A stretch of DNA of 64,000 nucleotides from Streptomyces sp. NBC_00250. GTDB taxonomy: Bacteria > Actinomycetota > Actinomycetes > Streptomycetales > Streptomycetaceae. Where the stretch lies: NCBI RefSeq assembly GCF_036192275.1, contig NZ_CP108088.1:3225501-3289500 (forward strand), given 5' to 3'. A program made the position numbers and the translations under genes. Of this stretch, positions 52,148 through 60,242 are shown one piece after another (positions within the stretch are counted from its first letter, which is position 1; the number at the start of each line of letters is the position of its first letter). Under the pieces are notes generated by a model that saw only the letters and a list, made by a program, of their open reading frames with translations, was not told where the DNA came from and ran no database searches.

Positions 52148-52153
52148 CGGGCG

Positions 52154-52804
52154 TCAGCGCAGAGTGGAGATCCACTCGGCGACGCCCTCCACGAGCAGCT
52201 CCATGGCCTCGTCCTGGCCGAGCGGCGCGCGCTTGGGCAGGGCGAAGCCGTGGTCCCCGTACGGGATCTCGACCAGTCCGTACGAGCCCTCCGGGAACTC
52301 CCCGGGGCGGCCGAAGGGGTCGTTGCCGCCCTGGACGACGAGCGTCGGCAGGCCGGTGCCGAGGAGTTCGTCGGCACGGGACTTCTCCGGCCGGCCCGGC
52401 GGGTGCAGGGGGAAGCTCAGCGCGAGGACGGCGAGGGCGCCCAGCTCCTGCCCGGTGCGGCAGGCGACCCGGGCGCCGGCGCTGCGGCCGCCCGCGATCA
52501 CCGGAAGCCCCGGCTTCGCGAGGGCGGGCCAGAGGCCGCGCCAGCCGTTGTCCAGGGTCTTCGGGGCGGGTGCGACCTTCTTGCCCGCGACCCGCCAGGG
52601 CTGCTCGACGAGGGCGACGGTCACGCCCAGGGCGGGCAGCGCACCGGCCAGGGCCCGGAGGTCGCGGGCCTCGATGCCGCCGCCGGCCCCGTGGCCCAGG
52701 GCGAGGACGGCCCACGGCTTCGTCCTCGCGGGCCCCGCGTGCCAGGCGACGCGGGCCTCCCCGGCGTCGGTGGAAACGGTCTCGTACTCTGTCACGTCGC
52801 TCAC
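52154..52804 (-). CDS. Alpha/beta hydrolase (KANL3/Tex30-like, dienelactone hydrolase group)
   Basis: 216 residues. The nucleophile elbow is IAGGRSAGARVA (Ser in GRSAG), the acid Asp is likely in VVQGGNDPFGRP and the His in IPYGDHGFALPK. The oxyanion strand is ALGHGAGGG. The substrate is unknown. The coding end lies 6 bp from the sigR promoter on the same strand, so sigR transcription starts just beyond it. Confidence 0.87.
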   Translation of the reverse strand: MSDVTEYETVSTDAGEARVAWHAGPARTKPWAVLALGHGAGGGIEARDLRALAGALPALGVTVALVEQPWRVAGKKVAPAPKTLDNGWRGLWPALAKPGLPVIAGGRSAGARVACRTGQELGALAVLALSFPLHPPGRPEKSRADELLGTGLPTLVVQGGNDPFGRPGEFPEGSYGLVEIPYGDHGFALPKRAPLGQDEAMELLVEGVAEWISTLR

Positions 52805-52843
52805 ACCCCCATCCTGCCGCCCGGCGGCGCGCGGGACGGGGTC

Positions 52844-53659
52844 TCAGAACAGCGTGCCGACCTCCGGGCCCTCCAGTTCCGTCAGAAGTTCGGGGCCGTT
52901 GTTCCGGACGTTGCTGACCGCGGTCGCCACCGGGTAGGCCCGCATGAGGCCCTCCGGCGGCGCGGCGAGCAGCCCGCGCAGCTCCTCCGGGTGCGTGCGC
53001 GCCGGGTCGAGCCAGGCGTCCCAGCGGTCCTCGGTGAGCATCAGCGGCATCCGGGGGTGGATGTCGGCGAGCGAGTGCGGGCCCTCCTCGGGGGCCACGC
53101 CCAGCGGCCCGGTCTCCGCCTCGGTGGTGATCACCGAGCAGGTCACCCACCACGCCAGGGGGTCGCCGTCGGGGAGGGTCCGGTCGCGCCAGAACTCGTA
53201 GAGCCCGGCCATCGCGAAGACGGAGCCGTCCGCGGGAGTCACGAAGTACGGCTGCTTGCGGGGCCGCTTCCTCTTCCCCTCGACCTCCAGGTCCCGCTCG
53301 CCCGCCCCGGTCACCCACTCGTAGTAGCCGTCGGCGGGGAGGATGCACCGGCGGGCGGAGAACGCCCGTTTGAAGGAGGGCTTCTCGTCCAGGGTCTCCG
53401 CGCGCGCGTTGATCATCCGGGCGGCGCCCTCCGGGGTCTTCGACCAGGACGGCACGAGGCCCCATTTCAGTGCGCGCAGCTGACGAACCGGACGCCGGGA
53501 TTCTGCGTCTTTCAGAGGACGCTCCAGAACGGCCCAGACCTCTTTGGTGGGGGCCACGTTCCAGTCGAGGGCCAGAGTCTCCTCCGGCTCCCACTTCTCC
53601 ACTCCGAAAAGGCCGACGAGGTCCTCGGGCCGCCGACTCGCTGCATACCGTCCGCACAT
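52844..53659 (-). CDS. SOS response-associated peptidase (SRAP, YedK/HMCES-like)
   Basis: 271 residues. The catalytic Cys2 is exposed after Met removal (MCGRYA); Asn in WNVAPT, Glu in GYYEW and His in HPRMPLML complete the SRAP active site. These proteins form a thiazolidine crosslink with abasic sites in single-stranded DNA. I chose the ATG at 53659 because Cys2 must be N-terminal; three upstream codons are in frame. It is divergent from the M50 peptidase gene (50 bp). Confidence 0.93.
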   Translation of the reverse strand: MCGRYAASRRPEDLVGLFGVEKWEPEETLALDWNVAPTKEVWAVLERPLKDAESRRPVRQLRALKWGLVPSWSKTPEGAARMINARAETLDEKPSFKRAFSARRCILPADGYYEWVTGAGERDLEVEGKRKRPRKQPYFVTPADGSVFAMAGLYEFWRDRTLPDGDPLAWWVTCSVITTEAETGPLGVAPEEGPHSLADIHPRMPLMLTEDRWDAWLDPARTHPEELRGLLAAPPEGLMRAYPVATAVSNVRNNGPELLTELEGPEVGTLF

Positions 53660-53709
53660 ACGTGCCACACTGCCACGATCCCGAACACGACCGAGGAGCC
53701 GTCCGCGAA

Positions 53710-54396
53710 ATGACCGAGATCCTCGGCACCCAGCCGGCTCCGGAAGAGTGGATCGTCTACCTCACCGCCGCGTGCGCCCTGAGCCTGGTCGTGTTCCGCA
53801 CCCTCTGGCTGCCGGCCCGCAACGCGATCACCATCGCCCACGAGGGCGGCCACGGACTGGTGGCCCTCGCCACCGGCCGCCGCCTCGAAGCGATCCGGCT
53901 GCACTCGGACACCAGCGGACTGACCGTGAGCCGGGGCCGGCCGACCGGCGTCGGCGTGGTCCTCACCCTGGCCGCCGGATACCCCGCCGCCCCGCTGCTC
54001 GGCCTCGGCGGCGCCGCCCTGCTCGGCACCCACCGGGTCACCCTGCTCCTCTGGGCCGCGACCGCCCTGCTGCTCGCCGTGCTGGTGATGGTCCGCAACG
54101 CGTACGGGATCCTCACCGTCCTCCTGACGGGCGCGGCCTTCCTCCTCGTCTCCCTGCTGACCGGCCCCGAGGTCCAGTCGACCTTCGCGTACGCCGTGGT
54201 CTGGTTCCTGCTGCTCGGCGGCGTCCGCCCGGCCTTCGAGCTGCAGGCGAAACGGCGCCACGGCGGCGCCCCCGACTCGGACGCCGACCAGCTCTCGCGG
54301 CTCACCCACGTGCCCGCCGGGGTGTGGCTGTTCTTCTTCCACGCGGTCGCGATCTCGTCCCTGATCGGCGGCGGGCGCTGGCTCCTGGGCTTCTGA
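53710..54396 (+). CDS. M50 family metallopeptidase (membrane)
   Basis: 228 residues with five to six membrane helices. The zinc site is [16 protein letters not shown] (HExxH) in the second helix; a likely third-ligand Asp region is [10 protein letters not shown]50B-like proteins of this size are related to site-2 proteases, though substrates are unknown. GGAG lies upstream of the ATG. The aroA gene starts 20 bp after the stop. Confidence 0.85.
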   Translation: MTEILGTQPAPEEWIVYLTAACALSLVVFRTLWLPARNAITIAHEGGHGLVALATGRRLEAIRLHSDTSGLTVSRGRPTGVGVVLTLAAGYPAAPLLGLGGAALLGTHRVTLLLWAATALLLAVLVMVRNAYGILTVLLTGAAFLLVSLLTGPEVQSTFAYAVVWFLLLGGVRPAFELQAKRRHGGAPDSDADQLSRLTHVPAGVWLFFFHAVAISSLIGGGRWLLGF

Positions 54397-54416
54397 CTCC
54401 CCCGTACAGTGAGTCC

Positions 54417-55748
54417 ATGACCGCAGCCACCTCCGCGCACACCGACCCGCCCACCGACCTCTGGCCCGCCCCGTATGCCCGCGGCGCCGTCGACGCGACC
54501 GTCACCGTGCCCGGATCGAAGTCGGTCACCAACCGCGCCCTGGTCCTCGCCGCGCTGGCGTCCGAGCCGGGCTGGCTGCGCCGCCCGCTGCGCTCCCGCG
54601 ACACCCTCCTGATGGCCGAGGCGCTCCGTACCCTCGGCGTGAAGATCGAGGAGGGCGTGGGCCCGGACGGCTCCGGCGAGGCCTGGCGGATCATCCCCTC
54701 GCCGCTGCGCGGCCCCGCGACCGTCGACGTCGGCAACGCCGGCACGGTGATGCGCTTCCTGCCCCCGGTCGCGGCGCTCGCCGACGGCCCGGTGCGCTTC
54801 GACGGCGACCCCCGCTCCCACGAGCGCCCGCTGCACGGCGTGATCGACGCGCTGCGCGCCCTCGGCGCCCGCATCGACGACGAGAGCCGCGGCGCGCTGC
54901 CCATGACCGTGCACGGCGCCGGTGGGCTGGACGGCGGCACGGTCGAGATCGACGCCTCCTCGTCCTCCCAGTTCGTCAGCGCCCTGCTGCTCTCCGCGCC
55001 CCGGTTCAACCAGGGCGTGGAGGTACGGCACGTGGGCTCGCGGCTGCCGTCGCTGCCGCACATCCGGATGACGGTCGACATGCTGCGCGCGGTCGGCGCC
55101 CAGGTCGACGAGCCGGAGCACGGCGGCGCCCCGAACGTGTGGCGGGTGGCCCCGTCCGCGCTGCGCGGCCGTGACCTGGTCGTCGAGCCCGACCTGTCGA
55201 ACGCGCAGCCGTTCCTGGCGGCCGCCCTGATCACCGGCGGCCGGGTGACGGTCCCGGACTGGCCCGCGCGAACCACCCAGCCCGGTGACGCGCTGCGGGA
55301 GATCTTCACCGAAATGGGTGGCACCTACGAGCTGACCGAGGAGGGTCTGACCTTCACCGGTACGGGCCGGATCCACGGCATCGACGTGGACCTCGGCGAG
55401 GTCGGCGAGCTGACCCCCGGCATCGCGGCGGTCGCGGCCCTCGCGGACTCCCCGTCCACCCTGCGCGGGGTCGCCCATCTGCGGCTCCACGAGACCGACC
55501 GGCTCGCGGCGCTCACCAAGGAGATCAACGAGCTGGGCGGCGACGTGACCGAGACCGAGGACGGTCTCCACATCCGCCCGCGCCCGCTGCACGGCGGCGT
55601 CTTCCACACGTACCACGACCACCGCATGGCGACGGCGGGCGCGATCATCGGCCTCGCGGTCGAGGGCGTGGAGATCGAGGACGTGGCCACGACGGCGAAG
55701 ACCTTGCCCGACTTCCCGAGGATGTGGACCGAAATGCTCGGGGCCTGA
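54417..55748 (+). CDS. aroA: 3-phosphoshikimate 1-carboxyvinyltransferase (EPSP synthase)
   Basis: 443 residues. It joins PEP to shikimate-3-phosphate in aromatic amino acid synthesis. Signatures: [17 protein letters not shown] (catalytic Lys), [17 protein letters not shown] in place of the common [19 protein letters not shown] and [10 protein letters not shown]. The double inverse alpha/beta barrel is complete. rsgA follows after 3 bp, so the two are probably co-transcribed. Confidence 0.95.
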   Translation: MTAATSAHTDPPTDLWPAPYARGAVDATVTVPGSKSVTNRALVLAALASEPGWLRRPLRSRDTLLMAEALRTLGVKIEEGVGPDGSGEAWRIIPSPLRGPATVDVGNAGTVMRFLPPVAALADGPVRFDGDPRSHERPLHGVIDALRALGARIDDESRGALPMTVHGAGGLDGGTVEIDASSSSQFVSALLLSAPRFNQGVEVRHVGSRLPSLPHIRMTVDMLRAVGAQVDEPEHGGAPNVWRVAPSALRGRDLVVEPDLSNAQPFLAAALITGGRVTVPDWPARTTQPGDALREIFTEMGGTYELTEEGLTFTGTGRIHGIDVDLGEVGELTPGIAAVAALADSPSTLRGVAHLRLHETDRLAALTKEINELGGDVTETEDGLHIRPRPLHGGVFHTYHDHRMATAGAIIGLAVEGVEIEDVATTAKTLPDFPRMWTEMLGA

Positions 55749-55751
55749 GTC

Positions 55752-56765
55752 ATGCGGCGTTACGGCAAGCACACCGACGAGGACGACATCCGCCAGCGGC
55801 CCAACCGCAAGGGCACCCGTCCCCGGACCACCATCCGGCCCAAGCACGAGGACGCCGTCGAGGGCATGGTCCTCACCGTCGACCGCGGGCGGCTGACCGT
55901 TCTGGTCGACGACCGGGCGGTGACCGCGATGAAGGCGCGCGAACTGGGCCGCAAGGCCGCCGTGGTCGGCGACCGGGTCTCGCTCGTCGGCGACCTGTCC
56001 GGAGAGAAGGACACCCTCGCCCGGATCGTGCGGATCAGCGAGCGCAGCTCCGTGCTGCGCCGCACGGCCGACGACGACGACCCGTACGAGCGGGTGGTCG
56101 TCGCCAACGCCGACCAGCTGGCGATCGTCACCGCGCTCGCCGACCCCGAGCCGCGCCCCCGGCTGATCGACCGCTGTCTGGTCGCCGCGTACGACGGCGG
56201 CCTCACCCCGCTGCTCGTCCTCACCAAGTCGGACCTGGCGTCGCCGGACACCCTGTTGGACATGTACGGCGCGCTGGGCGTGCCGTACGTGGTGACCACC
56301 CGCGACGAGTTCGTGGACGGGGTCGCGGCCGAGCGGGTCCACGAGCACCTCAAGGGCCGGACGACCGCGTTCGTCGGGCACTCCGGTGTCGGAAAGACGA
56401 CGCTGGTCAACGCCCTGGTGCCGCCGGAGCGACGGCGGACCACGGGTGTCGTCAACGCGGTCACGGGCCGCGGCCGGCACACCACCACCTCCGCGCTCGC
56501 CCTGCCGCTGAACGACAAGGAGGGCGGCTGGGTCATCGACACCCCGGGCGTGCGCTCCTTCGGTCTGCACCACGTCGACCCGTCCCGGGTGATCCTCGCC
56601 TTCCCCGATCTCGTGCCGGGCACGGAGAACTGCCCGCGCGCGTGCAGCCACGACGAGCCGGACTGCGCGCTCGACGCGTGGGTGACGGACGGGCACGCCG
56701 ATCCGGCGCGGCTGGTCTCGCTGCGGCGACTGCTGGCGACGCGGGAGCGACGCGAGGGCGACTGA
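55752..56765 (+). CDS. rsgA: Ribosome small subunit-dependent GTPase RsgA
   Basis: 337 residues, a circularly permuted GTPase of 30S maturation. Order seen: OB fold (about 35-95), G4 VLTKSDL, G1 GHSGVGKTTLVNAL, G3 DTPGVRSFG, then the C-terminal zinc knuckle ENCPRACSHDEPDCAL. The N-terminal 30 residues are basic (RRYGKHTDEDDIRQRPNRKG). It follows aroA by 3 bp. Confidence 0.95.
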   Translation: MRRYGKHTDEDDIRQRPNRKGTRPRTTIRPKHEDAVEGMVLTVDRGRLTVLVDDRAVTAMKARELGRKAAVVGDRVSLVGDLSGEKDTLARIVRISERSSVLRRTADDDDPYERVVVANADQLAIVTALADPEPRPRLIDRCLVAAYDGGLTPLLVLTKSDLASPDTLLDMYGALGVPYVVTTRDEFVDGVAAERVHEHLKGRTTAFVGHSGVGKTTLVNALVPPERRRTTGVVNAVTGRGRHTTTSALALPLNDKEGGWVIDTPGVRSFGLHHVDPSRVILAFPDLVPGTENCPRACSHDEPDCALDAWVTDGHADPARLVSLRRLLATRERREGD

Positions 56766-56787
56766 TCCTTCCGCGTCGCGTCCGCGT

Positions 56788-56842
56788 TTAGGGACGACCC
56801 CGACCGGCAAGTGCATAATCGCACCAAGTGCGACGAAGCAGT
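56788..56842 (+). ncRNA. Possible guanidine-II (mini-ykkC-like) tandem hairpins
   Basis: Two short hairpins with ACGA in the loop lie 36 nt apart between rsgA and the SMR gene: GGG-ACGA-CCC (56791-56800) and TGC-GACGAA-GCA (56830-56840). The ribosome binding site GGGAGG follows about 14 nt later. Mini-ykkC RNAs consist of two ACGR-loop hairpins before guanidinium exporter genes. The second hairpin is weaker and lacks a C-G closing pair, and the class is rare outside Proteobacteria. Confidence 0.4.
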
Positions 56843-56868
56843 CACCGACGGCGTGGGAGGCACTGACG

Positions 56869-57192
56869 ATGGCGTGGCTGCTGGTGGTGGTGGCGGGCTT
56901 CCTGGAGACGGGCTTCGCGGTCTGCCTCAAGCTCTCGCACGGGTTCACCCGGCTGTGGCCGACGGTCGCGTTCGCGGCCTTCGCCCTGGGCAGCTTCGGT
57001 CTCCTCACGCTCGCCCTGCGCAAGCTCGACGTGGGTCCCGCGTACGCGGTGTGGACCGGGATCGGGGCGGCCGGGACGGCGATCTACGGAATGATCTTCC
57101 TCGGCGACGTGGTCTCCACGCTCAAGCTCATCTCGATCAGCCTGGTCATCATCGGGGTGATCGGGCTCCAGCTGTCCGGCTCCGCGCACTGA
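56869..57192 (+). CDS. sugE: Small multidrug resistance protein, guanidinium exporter (Gdx/SugE) subtype
   Basis: 107 residues, four membrane helices. The central Glu is in GFLETGFAVCLK (Glu13), and AYAVWTGIGAAGTAIYG matches the Gdx signature rather than the polyspecific EmrE/Qac type. These dual-topology dimers exchange guanidinium for protons. GGGAGG precedes the ATG. The last 109 bp are overlapped antisense by the convergent TetR ORF. Confidence 0.9.
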   Translation: MAWLLVVVAGFLETGFAVCLKLSHGFTRLWPTVAFAAFALGSFGLLTLALRKLDVGPAYAVWTGIGAAGTAIYGMIFLGDVVSTLKLISISLVIIGVIGLQLSGSAH

Positions 57193-57737
57193 CCGTCCGC
57201 CCGCCGGCCCTCCGCGGAGGGGATCACGGGCGCCACGACATGGCTGAGGGCGAGGCGTACGGCGAGTTCGCAGCCGGCCGCCCAGCGCTCGCCCGCGCAG
57301 GCCGCGGTCGCCGCCACCAACTCGCCCGGCGCGGGCGGACCCTCGTCGGCGCGCCGCTGGGCGGGCACGGCCGCGGGGCGCGCGCCGGGTCTGGCGGGCC
57401 GGGGCGCGGGCAGCCGCTCGTCCCAGGCGCCGGTGAGCAGAGCCCGCAGCACGGGCCGGGCTGCGGCCCGGATCACGATCCACTCGGCGACGACGGCAAG
57501 GTTCCGTTCGGGCGGGGCCGGGGCGGCGAGCAGCCGCCGTACCCCCTGGAGATAGGTGTCGGCCTCCCTGCGAACCAGGGCGCGGGCAAGGCCCTCCTTG
57601 CTGCCGAACTCGTTGTAGAGGGTCTGCCGGGAGACCCGGGCGGCCGCGGCCAGGTCGGCCATGCGCACGGCGGGCCAGGGCCGGTGCGCGAGCGCGGCGA
57701 GCGCGGCGTCGAGCAGGGCCTCGCGGGCAGTCGGCAT
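57084..57737 (-). CDS. TetR family regulator with antisense-overlapping C-terminus
   Basis: 217 residues. The HTH is TAREALLDAALAALAHRPWP then AVRMADLAAAARVSRQTLYN with EFGSKEGLARAL. The C-terminal 36 or so residues (from about SAEGRRADGQ) lie antisense to the SMR gene and look like a shadow, so an ancestral stop may have been lost or the true end changed by a frameshift. The ATG at 57737 is divergent from hisN (123 bp). Its target may be the SMR gene or hisN. Confidence 0.82.
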   Translation of the reverse strand: MPTAREALLDAALAALAHRPWPAVRMADLAAAARVSRQTLYNEFGSKEGLARALVRREADTYLQGVRRLLAAPAPPERNLAVVAEWIVIRAAARPVLRALLTGAWDERLPAPRPARPGARPAAVPAQRRADEGPPAPGELVAATAACAGERWAAGCELAVRLALSHVVAPVIPSAEGRRADGQCAEPDSWSPITPMMTRLIEMSLSVETTSPRKIIP

Positions 57738-57860
57738 CGGCGGCCTCCTGGACCGAGCGAATCGTTTCCGTGCTCAGCGTCGGCAGGCGTCCAGGCACTG
57801 TCAAGGGCCCCCGGTGGACGGTTCCCCGTCCAGGGATCACACGGAGATAGAGTGCCGGTC

Positions 57861-58670
57861 ATGGCCGATTACCACGATGATCTGCGTCTCGCCCATGTCC
57901 TCGCGGATGCCGCCGACGCGGCCACCATGGACCGATTCCAGGCGCTCGACCTCAAGGTCGAGACGAAGCCGGACATGACCCCGGTGAGCGAGGCCGACAA
58001 GGCCGCCGAGGAGCTGATCCGCGGACAGCTCAAGCGGGCCAGGCCGCGCGACGCGATCCTCGGCGAGGAGTACGGCGTGGAGGGCTCGGGCCCGCGCCGC
58101 TGGGTGATCGACCCGATCGACGGCACCAAGAACTACGTGCGCGGGGTTCCCGTCTGGGCGACCCTGATCTCGCTGATGGAGGCCGGGGAGACCGGGTTCC
58201 AGCCGGTGGTGGGCGTGGTGTCGGCCCCGGCGCTCGGCCGGCGCTGGTGGGCGGCGAAGGGCCTCGGCGCGTACACCGGGCGCAGCCTCGCCTCGGCGAC
58301 CCGGATCGGCGTCTCGAAGGTCGCCTCCCTGGAGGACGCCTCCTTCGCGTACTCCTCGCTGAGCGGCTGGGAGGAGCAGGGCCGCCTCGACGGCTTCCTC
58401 GACCTCACGCGCGCGTGCTGGCGGACCCGGGCGTACGGCGACTTCTGGCCGTACATGATGGTCGCGGAGGGTTCCGTGGACATCTGCGCGGAGCCGGAGC
58501 TGTCGCTGTGGGACATGGCGGCGGTGGCGGTCGTCGTCCAGGAGGCCGGCGGTACGTACACCGGGCTCGACGGCCGCCACGGCCCGCACAGCGGGAACGC
58601 GGCGGCCTCGAACGGGCTGCTCCACGGGGAGCTGCTCAGCTACCTGAACCAGGAGAACGCGGAGGGCTGA
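57861..58670 (+). CDS. hisN: Histidinol-phosphatase HisN (IMPase family)
   Basis: 269 residues, a Mg2+-dependent inositol-monophosphatase-fold enzyme. Motifs: ILGEEYG (metal Glu), WVIDPIDGTKNYVRG and LSLWDMAAVAVVVQEAGG. In actinobacteria this type dephosphorylates histidinol phosphate in histidine synthesis. The ATG at 57861 matches homologues starting MADYHDDLRLAH. Confidence 0.93.
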   Translation: MADYHDDLRLAHVLADAADAATMDRFQALDLKVETKPDMTPVSEADKAAEELIRGQLKRARPRDAILGEEYGVEGSGPRRWVIDPIDGTKNYVRGVPVWATLISLMEAGETGFQPVVGVVSAPALGRRWWAAKGLGAYTGRSLASATRIGVSKVASLEDASFAYSSLSGWEEQGRLDGFLDLTRACWRTRAYGDFWPYMMVAEGSVDICAEPELSLWDMAAVAVVVQEAGGTYTGLDGRHGPHSGNAAASNGLLHGELLSYLNQENAEG

Positions 58671-58696
58671 GCGACCCCCTCGCCGGGCCGGCCGGG

Positions 58697-58755
58697 CGTC
58701 GGCCGGGCCCCGGCGTCAGCCCGGCCCGGGCGTCAGCCCGGCCCCGGGTGTCAGC
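58697..58755. repeat. 17-bp direct repeats after hisN
   Basis: Three full copies and one partial copy of a unit near CGTCAGCCCGGCCCCGG (58697, 58714, 58731, 58749). The last overlaps the 3' end of the convergent lectin gene, so part of its coding end derives from the repeat. Confidence 0.75.
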
Positions 58756-59341
58756 CGAGCTTCCACCACTGGCCGGCGTCGTTCGGGTCGCACGACGCCA
58801 TGGTGTCGAGGTAGCCGACGCCGTTGGACTTCAGGCACTGGCCGGTGGCCACGTTCTTCGCCATCCGCCAGCCGTTGCCGCCGTCGGTCAGCCGCCACTT
58901 CTGGTTGGCGGGGATCCCGCTGCCGTACGGGTCGTTGAGGCCCGTCCAGCCTCCGGGCGTGTCCCAGATCTGCGGGATGCCGGTGGCACGGTCGACGTCG
59001 AGCACCTTGCCGTCGCCGCCGTGGCTGATGGCACTGGTGCCGTCGCAGTAGCTCCACACCGCCCAGGTCTGCGCCTCGGAGGCGTTGGGCGTCCAGGTGC
59101 CGACGCGCTGCCCGTTGGCCTCGTTGTTCGACGGCAGGTCGAGGGCGCCGCCCCGATAGGTGGCGACCTCCGTGGTGGCGTGCAGCCCCGGCGGGAACAT
59201 CCCGCAGTCGTCGGTGGTGGCGGCGCCCGCGGTCGGGGCGGTCGCCAGGGCCGCCCCCGCGACGGTCACGGCGACGCCGAGTCCGGCGACGAAGGATCGG
59301 ATGGCGGAAATGCTCGTGGTGGTCATGCTCGTGGTGGTCAT
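58751..59341 (-). CDS. Secreted ricin B-type lectin domain protein
   Basis: 196 residues. The signal peptide (about 1-41) starts with a duplicated MTTTSMTTTS and ends APTAGAA. The mature protein is one ricin-type beta-trefoil with QxW-like turns AQTWAVWSY, NQKWRLTD and GQWWKLG, and Cys pairs. It probably binds a cell-surface or environmental polysaccharide. GAGAGGA precedes the ATG. It is third in a unit with the amidase and RICIN-CAP genes. Confidence 0.85.
   Translation of the reverse strand: MTTTSMTTTSISAIRSFVAGLGVAVTVAGAALATAPTAGAATTDDCGMFPPGLHATTEVATYRGGALDLPSNNEANGQRVGTWTPNASEAQTWAVWSYCDGTSAISHGGDGKVLDVDRATGIPQIWDTPGGWTGLNDPYGSGIPANQKWRLTDGGNGWRMAKNVATGQCLKSNGVGYLDTMASCDPNDAGQWWKLG
59310..59341 (-). 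repeat. 15-bp tandem duplication at the start of the lectin gene
   Basis: ATGCTCGTGGTGGTC (plus strand) is present twice, followed by ATGCTCG, duplicating the start codon and the codons for MTTTS. Either ATG can begin translation. Confidence 0.85.
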
Positions 59342-59370
59342 GCTCGTCCTCTCTTGATGCGGGGTGGGGG

Positions 59371-60237
59371 TCATGCGGTGACCTGGAAGCCGTGCGCCCT
59401 GCCGAGCCGTTCCAGGGTGGTGCGGCCGGGCACGCCGTCCGCGTCCGCGCCGGTGTAGCCGCAGCGGCGCTGCCAGGCGGCGTACGCGGTGACGGTCCTG
59501 GTACCGAAGGAGCCGTCCGCCCATTCGGCGCGCAGCAGCCCCTCGGCGGCGAGCGCCTTCTCGACGGGCAGCGCGTCGGCGCGGTGCGCCGCCGCGCCCT
59601 GGGCGGCCGCCGGGTCTGTGCGGGCCGCCGCGAGCACCCGGGCCAGGCTGACCACGGACCGCAGGTGCTGGCGGGACGCCGGTGCCGGTGCGATGGACCC
59701 GCCGGCGGCGGCGAAGAGCCGGGCCGGGTCGATGTTCCCCGGATCCCAGTGGTCGTTGCCGGGGACGTGGGCGTGGCCGAAGTGGCCTCCCTTCCCCCGC
59801 CAGTCGGTACGGGACCGCTCCCGGCCGGCCCAGACGTCGGGCACGCCCCAGGAGCGGGCGGCCGCCATGAGCGCGCGGAAGTTCGGGCCCGGCTTCCAGT
59901 AGCCGGTGAACGGGGTCGCGGCGCGGGCCAGGACCTCGATCTGCACGCAGACCCGGCCGGTCCGGTTGGTCCGGGTGTCCCCGTCGTTGCGCAGCGCGCG
60001 GGCGCTGCGGTCGAGCGGCCCGAACTGGCCGAGCCGGTCGGTGGTGGGGTCGTACAGGAGGTGGGGTTCGCTGCCCTGCCGGATCAGGTACGCGCCGACG
60101 GAGTCGAAGGCCGCGTTCCCCGCACCGCTCTCGGTGGTGTGCCAGACGACCCGGGGCGGCAGTTCGGGGCTGTCCATGGGGCCGCCGATGGCGCTGTCGC
60201 CGATGCGTACGGCGCCGGGGATCCATGTCGTTCCCAT
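59371..60237 (-). CDS. Amidase_2-like peptidoglycan hydrolase with C-terminal peptidoglycan-binding domain
   Basis: 288 residues. The amidase-like domain has VVWHTTESGAG (zinc His) and HWDPGNIDPARLF (catalytic end), and LMAAARSWGVPDVW in between. The C-terminal 80 residues form a PG_binding_1 repeat: ALPVEKALAAEGLL, DGSFGTRTVTAYAAWQ, DGVPGRTTLERL. There is no signal peptide. The ATG at 60237 follows GGAG and lies 5 bp after the RICIN-CAP stop. Confidence 0.86.
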   Translation of the reverse strand: MGTTWIPGAVRIGDSAIGGPMDSPELPPRVVWHTTESGAGNAAFDSVGAYLIRQGSEPHLLYDPTTDRLGQFGPLDRSARALRNDGDTRTNRTGRVCVQIEVLARAATPFTGYWKPGPNFRALMAAARSWGVPDVWAGRERSRTDWRGKGGHFGHAHVPGNDHWDPGNIDPARLFAAAGGSIAPAPASRQHLRSVVSLARVLAAARTDPAAAQGAAAHRADALPVEKALAAEGLLRAEWADGSFGTRTVTAYAAWQRRCGYTGADADGVPGRTTLERLGRAHGFQVTA

Positions 60238-60242
60238 CGGGT

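Noticed and set aside
56788..56842. A guanidine-III (ykkC-III) riboswitch
   Set aside because: I could not find its conserved pseudoknot blocks in order; the two ACGA hairpins fit class II better.
53757..57023. A 1088-codon open frame on the minus strand across the M50, aroA and rsgA genes
   Set aside because: It is the antisense shadow of well-supported genes, caused by GC-rich third positions; its translation is Arg/Gly/Asp-rich without domains.
58697..58755. CRISPR-like repeats
   Set aside because: Units are contiguous 17-bp GC repeats without unique spacers, and no cas genes are present. The same holds for the repeats at 25241 and 12945.
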